The notes under the pieces are model-generated. The model was not told the DNA's origin and did not search any database. It was given only the letters and a program-made list of their open reading frames with translations. A stretch of DNA of 64,000 nucleotides from Pararge aegeria (lineage: Eukaryota > Arthropoda > Insecta > Lepidoptera > Nymphalidae): assembly GCF_905163445.1 (NCBI RefSeq), contig NC_053190.1:7008501-7072500 (forward strand), given 5' to 3'. Below are positions 14,501-22,550 of the stretch, piece after piece. Positions within the stretch are counted from its first letter, which is position 1. Each line of letters begins with the position of its first letter. Position numbers and translations under genes: made by a program.

Positions 14501-15468
14501 CTGTAACTAGGTTGGTTAAGGTGCAGGAACTGTGATAAATTTCTCAACTAGTAAGTATCTTTATATTATTCATAAATATATTCATCAGCCATCTTAGTAC
14601 CTATAACACAAGCTATGCTTACTTTGGCGCTAGATGGATGTGTATATTATCATATTATATTTATTTATTTATATTATAACAGACTAAGCCGCTTTTTTAT
14701 TTCATGTGCTTTTTGTAATTTTGTTGTTTGTCCAGTCTATTCTATAACTCTATTACTGATATATTGCTTGGAAGGTTTAGATGATGCCTGCTGAAATCCA
14801 CGTTTGAGACCATAGCCTCAAAATTAGGAATGTTGTAATACTTATTCAGTTTTTTATAAGTTTCAATGAGATCGCCATTTAATGTAATCTAGGTATGCAA
14901 ATCTGATTGATGGACTATAAGGTCAATGTTCTTTTGTCTCAATCTTTTTGGCAAGGACTATATCCTTAGACCTGTGTTGAGCCTGTTGGGCATAGATGAT
15001 ACTGATGATGACGACCTAATTTAATGGTAATATGCATGTAACTTTTCTGCTTTTTAATGTTGTTTCATAGATGATGTAGATCCAAATGTAAAACAATTTA
15101 TAATAATAATAGATACGTATAACATAAAATCGGTAATACCGACGAAAGAATATTACGCGTGGGGTTACAAGTCTTTCAGGAATAGATAAACAAGATGGCG
15201 GTAAGGTAGTATACGCACAAAAGACAAGGAATGAATTAAAAATCGATTTCAAGACCTAAACGAACTATAAATTTGAGATGTTACTGACCTCGTTAGTAGG
15301 ACGTTGACCTCCTTGCTGATTTGAATTTCTCTGATTATGATCAAATCGTGAATTATTACGAAAACCTCCGGGACCACCACGGTTATTTCCACGTCGACCT
15401 TGCCTTTGAGGCTGCGGTGCGCCTCCGTATCCTCTGTTTCCGTATTGATTCATAGCTTGCATTTGCAT
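2537..15468 (-). CDS. nonA: NonA/hrp65-type DBHS RNA-binding protein, 11 exons, 651 aa
   Basis: Exons in transcript order: 15468-15289, 13401-13090, 12370-12323, 12236-12024, 11647-11426, 11339-11038, 10961-10853, 10770-10616, 10056-9834, 7948-7883, 2662-2537. All joins keep frame with GT-AG borders. The product is a DBHS-family nuclear protein (NONO/SFPQ/PSPC1; fly NonA, midge hrp65) expected to act in RNA processing and nuclear RNP. Seen in the sequence: an RGG/N-rich N-terminus (1-60), a Q/P-rich stretch (61-164), a G/N/Q-rich stretch (about 181-251), RRM1 with RNP2 LYIGNL near residue 285 and RNP1-like KNFGFIKM near 318, RRM2 (TVRVKNLPPF), the NOPS segment (PVIVENFEEPDEADG) and a long charged coiled coil ending in RRQQENTLF. 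The C-terminus FPNKRRRF is probably a nuclear signal. The start is the first ATG of the RGG exon; CTAG just upstream may be an acceptor from a 5' UTR exon. Low-complexity exons may be alternatively used. Confidence 0.93.
4197..4256. repeat. 25-bp inverted repeat in the last nonA intron
   Basis: The arm at 4197-4221 pairs with 4232-4256 with a single mismatch, around a 10-base loop. It would form a strong hairpin in either strand's transcript and is probably a miniature foldback element. Confidence 0.75.
4555..5003 (+). mobile_element. 5'-truncated LINE tail, RTE-like, with 13-bp target duplication
   Basis: ATCAGATTCAGCC occurs at 4555-4567 and again at 4991-5003, flanking a segment that ends in a TTA microsatellite, as RTE-type LINEs often do. 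The inside translates in pieces to a reverse-transcriptase C-terminus (LKWRWAGHIQR, then GRPVKRWEDDIAKVAG and ARDRCKWKNMGEAF), a pattern I recall from RTE elements. A stop and a frame change interrupt it, so it is a dead 5'-truncated copy lying in the large nonA intron, in the opposite orientation to nonA. Confidence 0.8.
5331..5347. repeat. subterminal palindrome copy 1
   Basis: AACACGCTAGGCGTGTT, a near-perfect palindrome about 60 bp inside the left end of the TTAA element. Probably a transposase-binding site (inference). Confidence 0.7.
5378..5394. repeat. subterminal palindrome copy 2
   Basis: Exact second copy of the 17-mer, starting 47 bp after copy 1. Confidence 0.7.
6587..6603. repeat. 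subterminal palindrome copy 3
   Basis: AACACGCCAGGCGTGTG, the same motif near the right end of the element. Confidence 0.7.
6654..6670. repeat. subterminal palindrome copy 4
   Basis: AACACGCCTAGCGTGTA, 67 bp after copy 3, about 53 bp inside the right end. Confidence 0.65.
8738..9290 (-). mobile_element. degraded LINE-like 3' region, antisense
   Basis: The tandem TTCAAA words at 8738-8760, followed by sequence that reads in reverse like LINE tails common in moths, suggest a decayed retrotransposon in nonA intron 9. No frame survives. The call rests on composition and recalled similarity only. Confidence 0.35.
9500..9620 (+). mobile_element. truncated LINE 3' tail (family A)
   Basis: Contains GGTTGCCTGGCAGAGATTGC and GCGATAAGGCCGGCTTT followed by T-rich DNA. 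The same words recur near 30490, 54090, 54580, 58235 and 63095, always in plus orientation, so this is an interspersed family. Nearby LINE protein fragments (54340) suggest it is a LINE 3' end. Confidence 0.6.
10131..10395 (+). mobile_element. tRNA-derived SINE, near full length
   Basis: The 5' part looks like a tRNA with a pol III B box (GGTTCGATTCC near 10186) and an A-box-like region (TGGCGCAGTTTGCAG). A non-tRNA body follows (GTGTCTGGGTGTTTAT, CATCAGTCATCTTA, ACACAAGCTA). Related copies lie at about 14565, 23325, 25305, 52450 and 60485. It sits in nonA intron 8 in the opposite orientation to the gene. Confidence 0.8.
14565..14690 (+). mobile_element. SINE fragment, 3' half
   Basis: Matches the body of the 10131-10395 SINE (ATTCATCAGCCATCTTAG, ACACAAGCTATGCTTACTTT) without the tRNA-like head. 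In nonA intron 1. Confidence 0.7.
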
Positions 15469-16670
15469 TCTAGAACAAGTACCGTTATAATTATTAAGAT
15501 CATTGATACGATCGCACTTTTAGAGATACTTTCATTTTGCACTTTTTAATATTTAATGATAATAATAAAAGACATACTTATGTACCTTTTCTCACTACTA
15601 CAATAATAAATTACTTCAGCGGTCAGAATTAAGTTAAAACGAACACTATATTAAATGCGCACTTCAAGACTCAAGTTCCAACCAAGCGGATGACTCAAAA
15701 TGGCGGAATGCTGCAAGGCTTTCCAAAGGCTGCAAGCTACTGAGGGATCCGGATATATATCATTTCATGCCAACATTCAGAATAATTTTGTTGCGTTCAC
15801 GGTAAAATATCAAACAATTTATTGTCTATTACTACTTTAGTTAAGTTTGTATCTTCTTTGCCTCAAAACAAGCAAAAAGGATAAAATGGTAAACCAATTT
15901 ATCAAATATATAGCTTAAATGAATTTAGAATCATAGTATGTGCTTAAATGAAGAATATAATAAGATAGAAGAAAAAATTAAAAAAAAGAGAAGAGGAAGA
16001 GAAGAAAAAGATATAAATAGCACTACTAAAATCAGATGGTGCACTGCTGTGAATTAAGAGATGCGCTGCCTCACAGTTAAGTGTTGAGTCTGAGAGTCAC
16101 GACGGCATTCCTTCTAATTTTTTTTTTACAGCTGCCAAAGTAGGAACTCTTCACAAAGTGGCGAATACTTAAAATATATTCACTAAGGCTTAGAACTTTA
16201 ATAAAATTTTACATACTTACCCGAAGTACTTTGTATTTGTAGCAGCGTAGCCAGAATGTTACTTTGCTAACATTTTACGTGACTTTTGACCCTTTAATGA
16301 TACCCACATGTTACGTTACTTTTGGGACTTGATTTAAATATTTTCCAGCAAAAGGGAAATTCTCTTGAAACGAACACTACTTCTAAATCATCGTCGCACT
16401 TGACTTCACGAGTTTTTTGGCGTCTTGGTTGTTATTTCGATTAAGTTTGTATTTTTTTTTTCATTTTCATTTTCATAATCCCATTTTCATACAGACTTTG
16501 GTTGGCCATTTTAAAGAGTTTTAGTGTAATAGAGTACCATATTTATAGTATTATAGTTTTATTTGACTATGACACTGATTTGTTATCGTGCATTGGCACA
16601 GCAACAAAGCGTTGCCATAGTTTAATATACAACTGAGTATTGCACTGTAAGCGTTTTTAATTTTGCTATA
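15469..16670. other. nonA upstream region
   Basis: Probable nonA 5' UTR and promoter (roughly 15469-15720), then AT-rich DNA including an A/G-rich run near 15960-16010. No TATA box is evident, and no gene was recognised. Confidence 0.45.
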
Positions 16671-16859
16671 CATCACTTCACTTTTTTTTTTTTTTTTTTG
16701 TTCTGGCTTTACAGAGATTAGCCAATGTCAGGTGTCTATATGTTTAATAAAAGTTAGGGAAACTTAAAATATAAAACATCAGGATTAATCTACTTAACTA
16801 TTTGGATAGGAAAAGGATAGGGATTGATTCTACTTTATAAATATATTATACGATTTGTT

Positions 16860-19800
16860 CTATAGTTTGATATCATTTTTTTCTAGAAACAAAGATACAA
16901 TTTTATAAACTTTATACGAATGGATATTTAATAAACAAATTATAGAGGTGGGAAATGGAATGTTTAATGATTCGAGATGAGCAAGAAAGGCAGAACGATC
17001 ATACATAGGGCATGTAAAGAAAACATGGTTTAAGTCCCCATACTCCCCACAGGAACAAAAAGGATCAGGAACGATTTTCACTCTGTGCAAGTGCGCCGGG
17101 GTACAAACATGACCCAGGCGCATTCTACACAGAACAGAGGTGACTGTTTTAGAAAAAACGCATTGGCTAAACCAAGGTTTTCTCGGAATGGATACTTGAA
17201 TTTTCTTGTAATGTTTACCAACTGAACTATCATTATTCCATACCCTATCCCACTCTTCATACAGATAAACCTGGGCTTGGTTTGCCAAGTCGGAACAATG
17301 ATTCGTATATGGTACAATGTCTCCTATGCGAATAGCCTCATTTGCCAATTGATCCGCTCTTTCATTTCCAGGAATGCCGACATGACTTGGAACCCAAGCC
17401 AGCACTATGTTACAATTTTTCTGTGAAGATGTATATAGTAAATCTCTAATTCGAAAAACATTTGGAGACTGCTTATGAGACTTGAACGGAAATCCCATAA
17501 TAGCCTCCAAAGCACTTCGGGAGTCTGTAAATACAATTGTTTTTGGTATTTTCAGAATTAAAATATATTCAATAGCTTTGAGTAAACCGTAACATTCACC
17601 CGTGTAAACTGATGTTTCTGGTGGAAATTTAATCTGCTGAATAACTTGGTATTGTGAATGGTAGACCCCAACGCCCACGCAACTCTTACTCCCATGTTTA
17701 GATGCATCGGTATATAAACAGTGCCAATCAGACCATTCATTATTAACAATATTAATAAAATCCTGTTTTATATTAGGGCTATTTTTCAATAGTCCTATAT
17801 CTAATTTAATTTTGGGAACCGCAATAAGATTTTTGTAATTGTATTGGTATAAAGGCAGAGTAACACTGCGATGAGTGGGAGCTCCCAAGCTTTCATATTT
17901 TTTATAGCTTTTTACAAGACACGGTGAATCTTTATGAGTCCAGTAATTACAGGTATCAATCTGATCCGCAAGTTGCTTTACTTTTGGAAATAATGGATGG
18001 GAGATAAGCTGTAACGTACGAAAGAAAAATTTATCACAGAGTAACTGTCTCCTAAGATATAAGGGCGGATCACAGCATTCTACCTGCAAACAGTTTATTG
18101 GAGTTGATTTCATGTCACCTGTAACTAGTCTCAAAGCCTTGGACTGAACGAAATCAAGCTTTTTAATTGCACCTGTGTTACCAGGGTGTAACAAGAATGT
18201 CCCATAGTCTAAAATGCTCCTGATCAAAGCATTGTATAACAGTTTCATTGTAAAAGGATGTGCACCCCACCATACTCCAGAAAGACACCTTAAGATATTT
18301 AAGTTTCGCTCACACCTTAATAAAACATATTCACAGTGAGGAACCCCAGTCAGCTTGGAATCTAATATAACACCCAAAAATTTTGATTTATCTGTAACTG
18401 TTAGCGGTACATTATTGTAACTAATGTGAATACATGGGAGGATTCGTTTCCGAGAGAACAATACAACAGAGCTTTTAGATGGTGATAGTTCTAGACCATT
18501 ATTGTCTAACCAAGACTTTAAATCGTTCAAAGCTAAGTTTAATAATTCACTGATATTATCTAATGATCGACCAGAAACATATAAAAGCAAATCATCCGCA
18601 TATTGAAGAACATTTGCATATCTCAATACAGAAATTTCCAAATCGTAAGTATAAATGTTATACAAAATAGGGCTCAAAACCGAACCTTGTGGTAGGCCCT
18701 TCCATACAGTTCTACTAATGAATTCACTTTGGGAATGGCCTATTGAATACTTTATATATCTTTCGTATAACATATTTACAATAAAATTTATTAATAAGCT
18801 AGGAATATTCAGGGCTAACAGTTTACTCTTTAAAATTGAAATGTTAACATTATCATAGGCAGCATTTATATCTAGGAAGGCAGCAACCACTGATTCATTT
18901 TTGGAGAAACTGAGTCTGATGTCTGTGGTAAAGATGCTCAAGCTGTCAAGGGTACATTTACCTTTCCTGAAACCAAACTGTGTTTTTGATAGTAATTTTT
19001 TATGTTCCAAAAACCATTCCAACCTGATTTTAATAAGGTGTTCAGCAGTTTTAGCTAACACAGATGATAGAGCTACTGGTCTATACGATTTTGGATCTGA
19101 ACTCGATTTGTTCGGCTTCTGTAATAAGATCAATGTTTGTGATCTCCAGGATTCAGGAACGATACCCGTAATTATAATATTGTTGATTAAAGAAAGATAA
19201 TAACTAAGACTATTGTCGTCAAGATTTGACAAGAAAGAATAAGGAATACCGTCTTCACCTGGCGCAGAATCTGTCGTTGATGAAAGTACGCCTTTCAGTT
19301 CTATAAGTGTAAATGGTGAATTCAAATCTGAATTGTTATAATAATTGTTATTGGATACTATTAGAGGCATTATGGCCATGGGACATTCAGGTACATATGG
19401 AGGACCTAAACGATCCATGATTTGCTCTGCTATTGCTGGAGATAATTTATTCTGTTGTGTGTCTTTAAATGCAGATCTGAACTTTCTAATATTTTGCCAA
19501 ACTATTGATGATGAAACATTAGGATTTAAGGATTTACAAAACCTACGCCAACCTTCATACTTCTTTACCCTAAGTAGTTCCTTAGTAGAATTGGCAATTT
19601 GTAAGTAATGGTCAAAATTGTCATCAGTCATGTTTTTACAATATTGCTTCTCTGCTCCCTTTCTTTGTTTTACTGCATTAGTGCACTCTGCATCCCACCA
19701 TGGTGGTGATGGAATAAATCCTGAACCATACTTTTTTAATGGAAAAATTTCATTTGCAGCTGCAATCAATGCAGTAGCTAATGTTTGTGAGCATTCTAAT

Positions 19801-20570
19801 ATGTTAGAGCTACTTATTGGTGGTAAACTATTAACTTTCTGTTCAACAGCTACTCTATACAAGTTCCACTTAGCATGAACAAGTTTATGTTTTATTCTTG
19901 GTTGTTTCACATGTTTTGGAGGTTTTTCGAAAGGAAAAGTTATAATAAGCGGGTAGTGATCACTACCATAAGTAGACTCTGCAGTTGACCAAAGGAGAGA
20001 TGAAGCAAGATCAGGGGTGCAAATGGACAAATCAGGAGCACTAGGTGTCCGTGCAAGCCTTGTTGGAGACCCCATATTCAAAATACACAAGTTATGTGAG
20101 CTAATTAACTCTAACAATTGTTCTCCATAATAGGTTGATGTAGCACAACCCCATAACATGTGATGAGAATTAAAATCCCCTAAACATAAATAAGGTTTCG
20201 GCAAAAAATTAAAAAGTTGATTAATTTCATTAAATATAACATTACTAGGACGAGAAAAATATATAGACACATAACATACACTATTTACAATAACTGCAAT
20301 AACTGATAAGTTATTGCTATGTACAGGGAGAGTGATATTTGTAAATGCCAGATTATTTTTGATGAGTATGGCCACTCCACCATACCCATCAGGTCTATCT
20401 TCTCTGACACAAACATAACCTGGCATTTTAAATAATGACTCCTTTCTCAACCATGTCTCTTGAAGACATATGAGAAATGGTTCATGTTTATTTATTAAAT
20501 GTATTAATTCGTGTTTTCTACTGTTGAGGCTCAGGCAATTCCACTGAACCACTTTGGCTCTGTGATCCAT
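16860..20570 (-). CDS. LINE ORF2: endonuclease, reverse transcriptase, RNase H (1236 aa)
   Basis: The start is the ATG at 20568-20570 (MDHRAKVVQWN), 53 bp before the ORF1 stop; upstream codons are also open, with a TTG at 20600. Endonuclease: QWNCLSL, LQETWL, CLGDFNSHH and GSDHYPL. Reverse transcriptase: SYRPVALSS, QFGFRKGKCTLDS, motif A FLDINAAYD, GLPQGSVLSPILYNIY, catalytic YADDLLLY, KFLGVILD. RNase H: YTDASKHGS, the Glu in TGECYGLLKAIEY, FTDSRSALEA and WVPSHVGIPGNERADQLA, which supply the acidic residues expected. The C-terminus has a Cys/His motif, CSCGEYGDLNHVFFTC. All key residues are present, so the enzyme looks functional. It nicks target DNA and copies the element RNA by target-primed reverse transcription. 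Confidence 0.95.
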   Translation of the reverse strand: MDHRAKVVQWNCLSLNSRKHELIHLINKHEPFLICLQETWLRKESLFKMPGYVCVREDRPDGYGGVAILIKNNLAFTNITLPVHSNNLSVIAVIVNSVCYVSIYFSRPSNVIFNEINQLFNFLPKPYLCLGDFNSHHMLWGCATSTYYGEQLLELISSHNLCILNMGSPTRLARTPSAPDLSICTPDLASSLLWSTAESTYGSDHYPLIITFPFEKPPKHVKQPRIKHKLVHAKWNLYRVAVEQKVNSLPPISSSNILECSQTLATALIAAANEIFPLKKYGSGFIPSPPWWDAECTNAVKQRKGAEKQYCKNMTDDNFDHYLQIANSTKELLRVKKYEGWRRFCKSLNPNVSSSIVWQNIRKFRSAFKDTQQNKLSPAIAEQIMDRLGPPYVPECPMAIMPLIVSNNNYYNNSDLNSPFTLIELKGVLSSTTDSAPGEDGIPYSFLSNLDDNSLSYYLSLINNIIITGIVPESWRSQTLILLQKPNKSSSDPKSYRPVALSSVLAKTAEHLIKIRLEWFLEHKKLLSKTQFGFRKGKCTLDSLSIFTTDIRLSFSKNESVVAAFLDINAAYDNVNISILKSKLLALNIPSLLINFIVNMLYERYIKYSIGHSQSEFISRTVWKGLPQGSVLSPILYNIYTYDLEISVLRYANVLQYADDLLLYVSGRSLDNISELLNLALNDLKSWLDNNGLELSPSKSSVVLFSRKRILPCIHISYNNVPLTVTDKSKFLGVILDSKLTGVPHCEYVLLRCERNLNILRCLSGVWWGAHPFTMKLLYNALIRSILDYGTFLLHPGNTGAIKKLDFVQSKALRLVTGDMKSTPINCLQVECCDPPLYLRRQLLCDKFFFRTLQLISHPLFPKVKQLADQIDTCNYWTHKDSPCLVKSYKKYESLGAPTHRSVTLPLYQYNYKNLIAVPKIKLDIGLLKNSPNIKQDFINIVNNEWSDWHCLYTDASKHGSKSCVGVGVYHSQYQVIQQIKFPPETSVYTGECYGLLKAIEYILILKIPKTIVFTDSRSALEAIMGFPFKSHKQSPNVFRIRDLLYTSSQKNCNIVLAWVPSHVGIPGNERADQLANEAIRIGDIVPYTNHCSDLANQAQVYLYEEWDRVWNNDSSVGKHYKKIQVSIPRKPWFSQCVFSKTVTSVLCRMRLGHVCTPAHLHRVKIVPDPFCSCGEYGDLNHVFFTCPMYDRSAFLAHLESLNIPFPTSIICLLNIHSYKVYKIVSLFLEKNDIKL

Positions 20571-22134
20571 TGTTGTTTGGGATGTGGTATAATGCTTCAA
20601 TTACTGTGGCAACGTGGGACGGTGTAACTATGTTTGATTGTGATAATAGTTGAATAAGTATTTTAATAATGTCAGCAATTTTCATGCTATTTTCAATATT
20701 GTTATTATTAATATTAGGCTTTTGTTTAGGGAAAACAGGATCTTTTATTATATCAGAGTGAGCAAAGCGGTCATAGCCCTTACCAAGCTTTGACGGTGAT
20801 CTCGGCTTGGCAAAGACTGTTTTTTTATATGACTGAGACTCTGATTTTGAATAAGATGGAAGGTTAGAGTTTTGAGGACTATGTATGTCCTTTGATGAAG
20901 AGGATGACACAGGTGTTGAAAACAAAGCTTCGGCATATGACATCTTTGAAACTGGTGGATGCATCTTAATTGCTTCCATATATGAAATACAACTTTTGCT
21001 CATTGTTTCTTTGATTGCTCTCTGTCTATTATGTTCTAGGCATTTTTTATCAATGGCTTGATGTGATCCGTTGCATAAGCAACACCGGTAATCCTCCTCT
21101 TCAACTTGGCAAGTGTCACCAGAGTGTCCTTGACCACACTTATAACATTTTGGCAAAGACCTGCATTGATTTTTAACATGACCAAAACGGCAACATTGAT
21201 AGCATTGTACAGTTGGATAAATGTACAATTCCACTGATAAGGCAGTGTAACACATGTACACCCGGGTAGGCAGAACTTGTCCGTCAAAAGTTATAATTAC
21301 AGTGCCAGTACTAATAAATTGATTTACATTATTTACAGTGACTTTTCTTTTAATACGCCTGATTTTAATTATAGGACCGCAACCCAGTGGCACATTTATG
21401 TTTGACAATATTTCCTCATCAGACCAATCATTTGGAACACCTCTTACTACACCCATGCGTGTTACATTGAAGGTAGGTATAAAGGCGCTATATTTTTCCA
21501 AGCCAAGACTTTGATGCAACAGAAATTTGTTGGCATCCATATAGGAAGAAAACGCCATACTAATGCGATTCCTACCCACACGTTTGAGACTACCATTCAC
21601 AACACCATCAAATTTGTTACGTTGCAAAAAGCGACCAAAAGTTATGGGATGTAGGGTTGTGGAACTATCACTATTTTCATATTCTTTGTTAACATGTACC
21701 ACATATGGGGCACTGTCAGATTTCTGATACTGAGCACGACCAATTGGCACTCGAGTTGGTACATTTGTTGGTATGGTGGATAATGATGGTTTATTATTAT
21801 CAATGGGAGAAGTGGGTTCAGTTGGTTTGTGGTTGGGAGAAATATTTGGATTTTTGTTAGGGCGATTCGGAACATCATCAGTATGTGATTCGCACATGCA
21901 GTCATTAAATTTATCCTTTTCATAATTTGCTTTGCCTTTCCTTTTTTTTTTCTTGCACATCGTACAAACGCGGGAAAAAATTTTTCGTTTTAGCGTTTGT
22001 TCGGCATTGGACACAGCAGATGCGTCCGTGTCCATTGACGACTCAACCGCTGAGATTAATATATCCATCTTAGATGGAATATTTACAGACCCTGGGGGTA
22101 TTGTTCCCCCAGGGTCGGGGGGCCGATCCCCCAT
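20518..22134 (-). CDS. LINE ORF1: gag-like RNA-binding protein with three zinc knuckles (538 aa)
   Basis: Begins at ATG 22134 (MGDRPPDPGG). The N-terminal third is basic or polar and disordered, with a CxxC pair before a lysine run. The middle (roughly residues 150-290) resembles the folded region of insect LINE ORF1 proteins. Three zinc knuckles follow: CYQCCRFGHVKNQC, CYKCGQGHSGDTC and CCLCNGSHQAIDKKC. The Ser/Lys-rich tail ends VELPEPQQ. It should package the element RNA and act as a chaperone. The protein at 46588-47922 is a diverged relative. Confidence 0.93.
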   Translation of the reverse strand: MGDRPPDPGGTIPPGSVNIPSKMDILISAVESSMDTDASAVSNAEQTLKRKIFSRVCTMCKKKKRKGKANYEKDKFNDCMCESHTDDVPNRPNKNPNISPNHKPTEPTSPIDNNKPSLSTIPTNVPTRVPIGRAQYQKSDSAPYVVHVNKEYENSDSSTTLHPITFGRFLQRNKFDGVVNGSLKRVGRNRISMAFSSYMDANKFLLHQSLGLEKYSAFIPTFNVTRMGVVRGVPNDWSDEEILSNINVPLGCGPIIKIRRIKRKVTVNNVNQFISTGTVIITFDGQVLPTRVYMCYTALSVELYIYPTVQCYQCCRFGHVKNQCRSLPKCYKCGQGHSGDTCQVEEEDYRCCLCNGSHQAIDKKCLEHNRQRAIKETMSKSCISYMEAIKMHPPVSKMSYAEALFSTPVSSSSSKDIHSPQNSNLPSYSKSESQSYKKTVFAKPRSPSKLGKGYDRFAHSDIIKDPVFPKQKPNINNNNIENSMKIADIIKILIQLLSQSNIVTPSHVATVIEALYHIPNNNGSQSQSGSVELPEPQQ

Positions 22135-22361
22135 AAAAGTTTAAAATTTCCAATAAAATATTTTGAAGAACTTACCTATATAAACAGCTAACTACTATGA
22201 GAATGACACTAATACTACAATATGTACAATATAAACAACACCAAATCAAAACCTCACATCACACCTTTTCAAAACGAGTTTACAATAAAATAAAAGAAAA
22301 ATTTGAAAAAACCGCGTCCGCCATGTACGAAGTTTCCCGCCCTTTTCTCATCACTTCACTT

Positions 22362-22550
22362 GATTAACAAATGTCTTAGTCAACTGTCAAATGTCAATTA
22401 TTGTGAATTGAAATTTGAAAATAACTCGGTATACCTACCTAATACTACCTACTCAACTTTTAATTCCAATTATCACTAAAAATTCAATGAGATATCATTT
22501 ACTATCTAATTTCTAAACAGCCTACATTGGTTATTTTGTTGTGTAACCAA
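22362..22550 (+). promoter_or_regulatory. short XPF upstream region
   Basis: Only about 200 bp separate the LINE 5' end (22348) from the XPF ATG (22551). The XPF 5' UTR and core promoter must lie here, inside the LINE, or use an upstream exon. No TATA box is obvious. The LINE's own promoter end faces it head to head. Confidence 0.4.

Larger units (their letters stand above)
16671..22361 (-). mobile_element. full-length LINE retrotransposon with two intact ORFs
   Basis: The element spans about 16682-22348. Its 3' end carries 18 A (T16682-16699 on the plus strand). Target duplication CATCACTTCAC is at 16671-16681 and 22349-22359, possibly extended by TT. On the minus strand: 5' UTR of about 210 bp, ORF1 (gag-like, zinc knuckles), ORF2 (endonuclease, reverse transcriptase, RNase H) overlapping ORF1 by 53 bp, then a roughly 160-bp 3' UTR. 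The AP-endonuclease plus RNase H layout fits the I/Jockey group; the exact clade needs a tree. No stop or frameshift was seen, so it is young and possibly active. It separates nonA from XPF. Confidence 0.93.
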
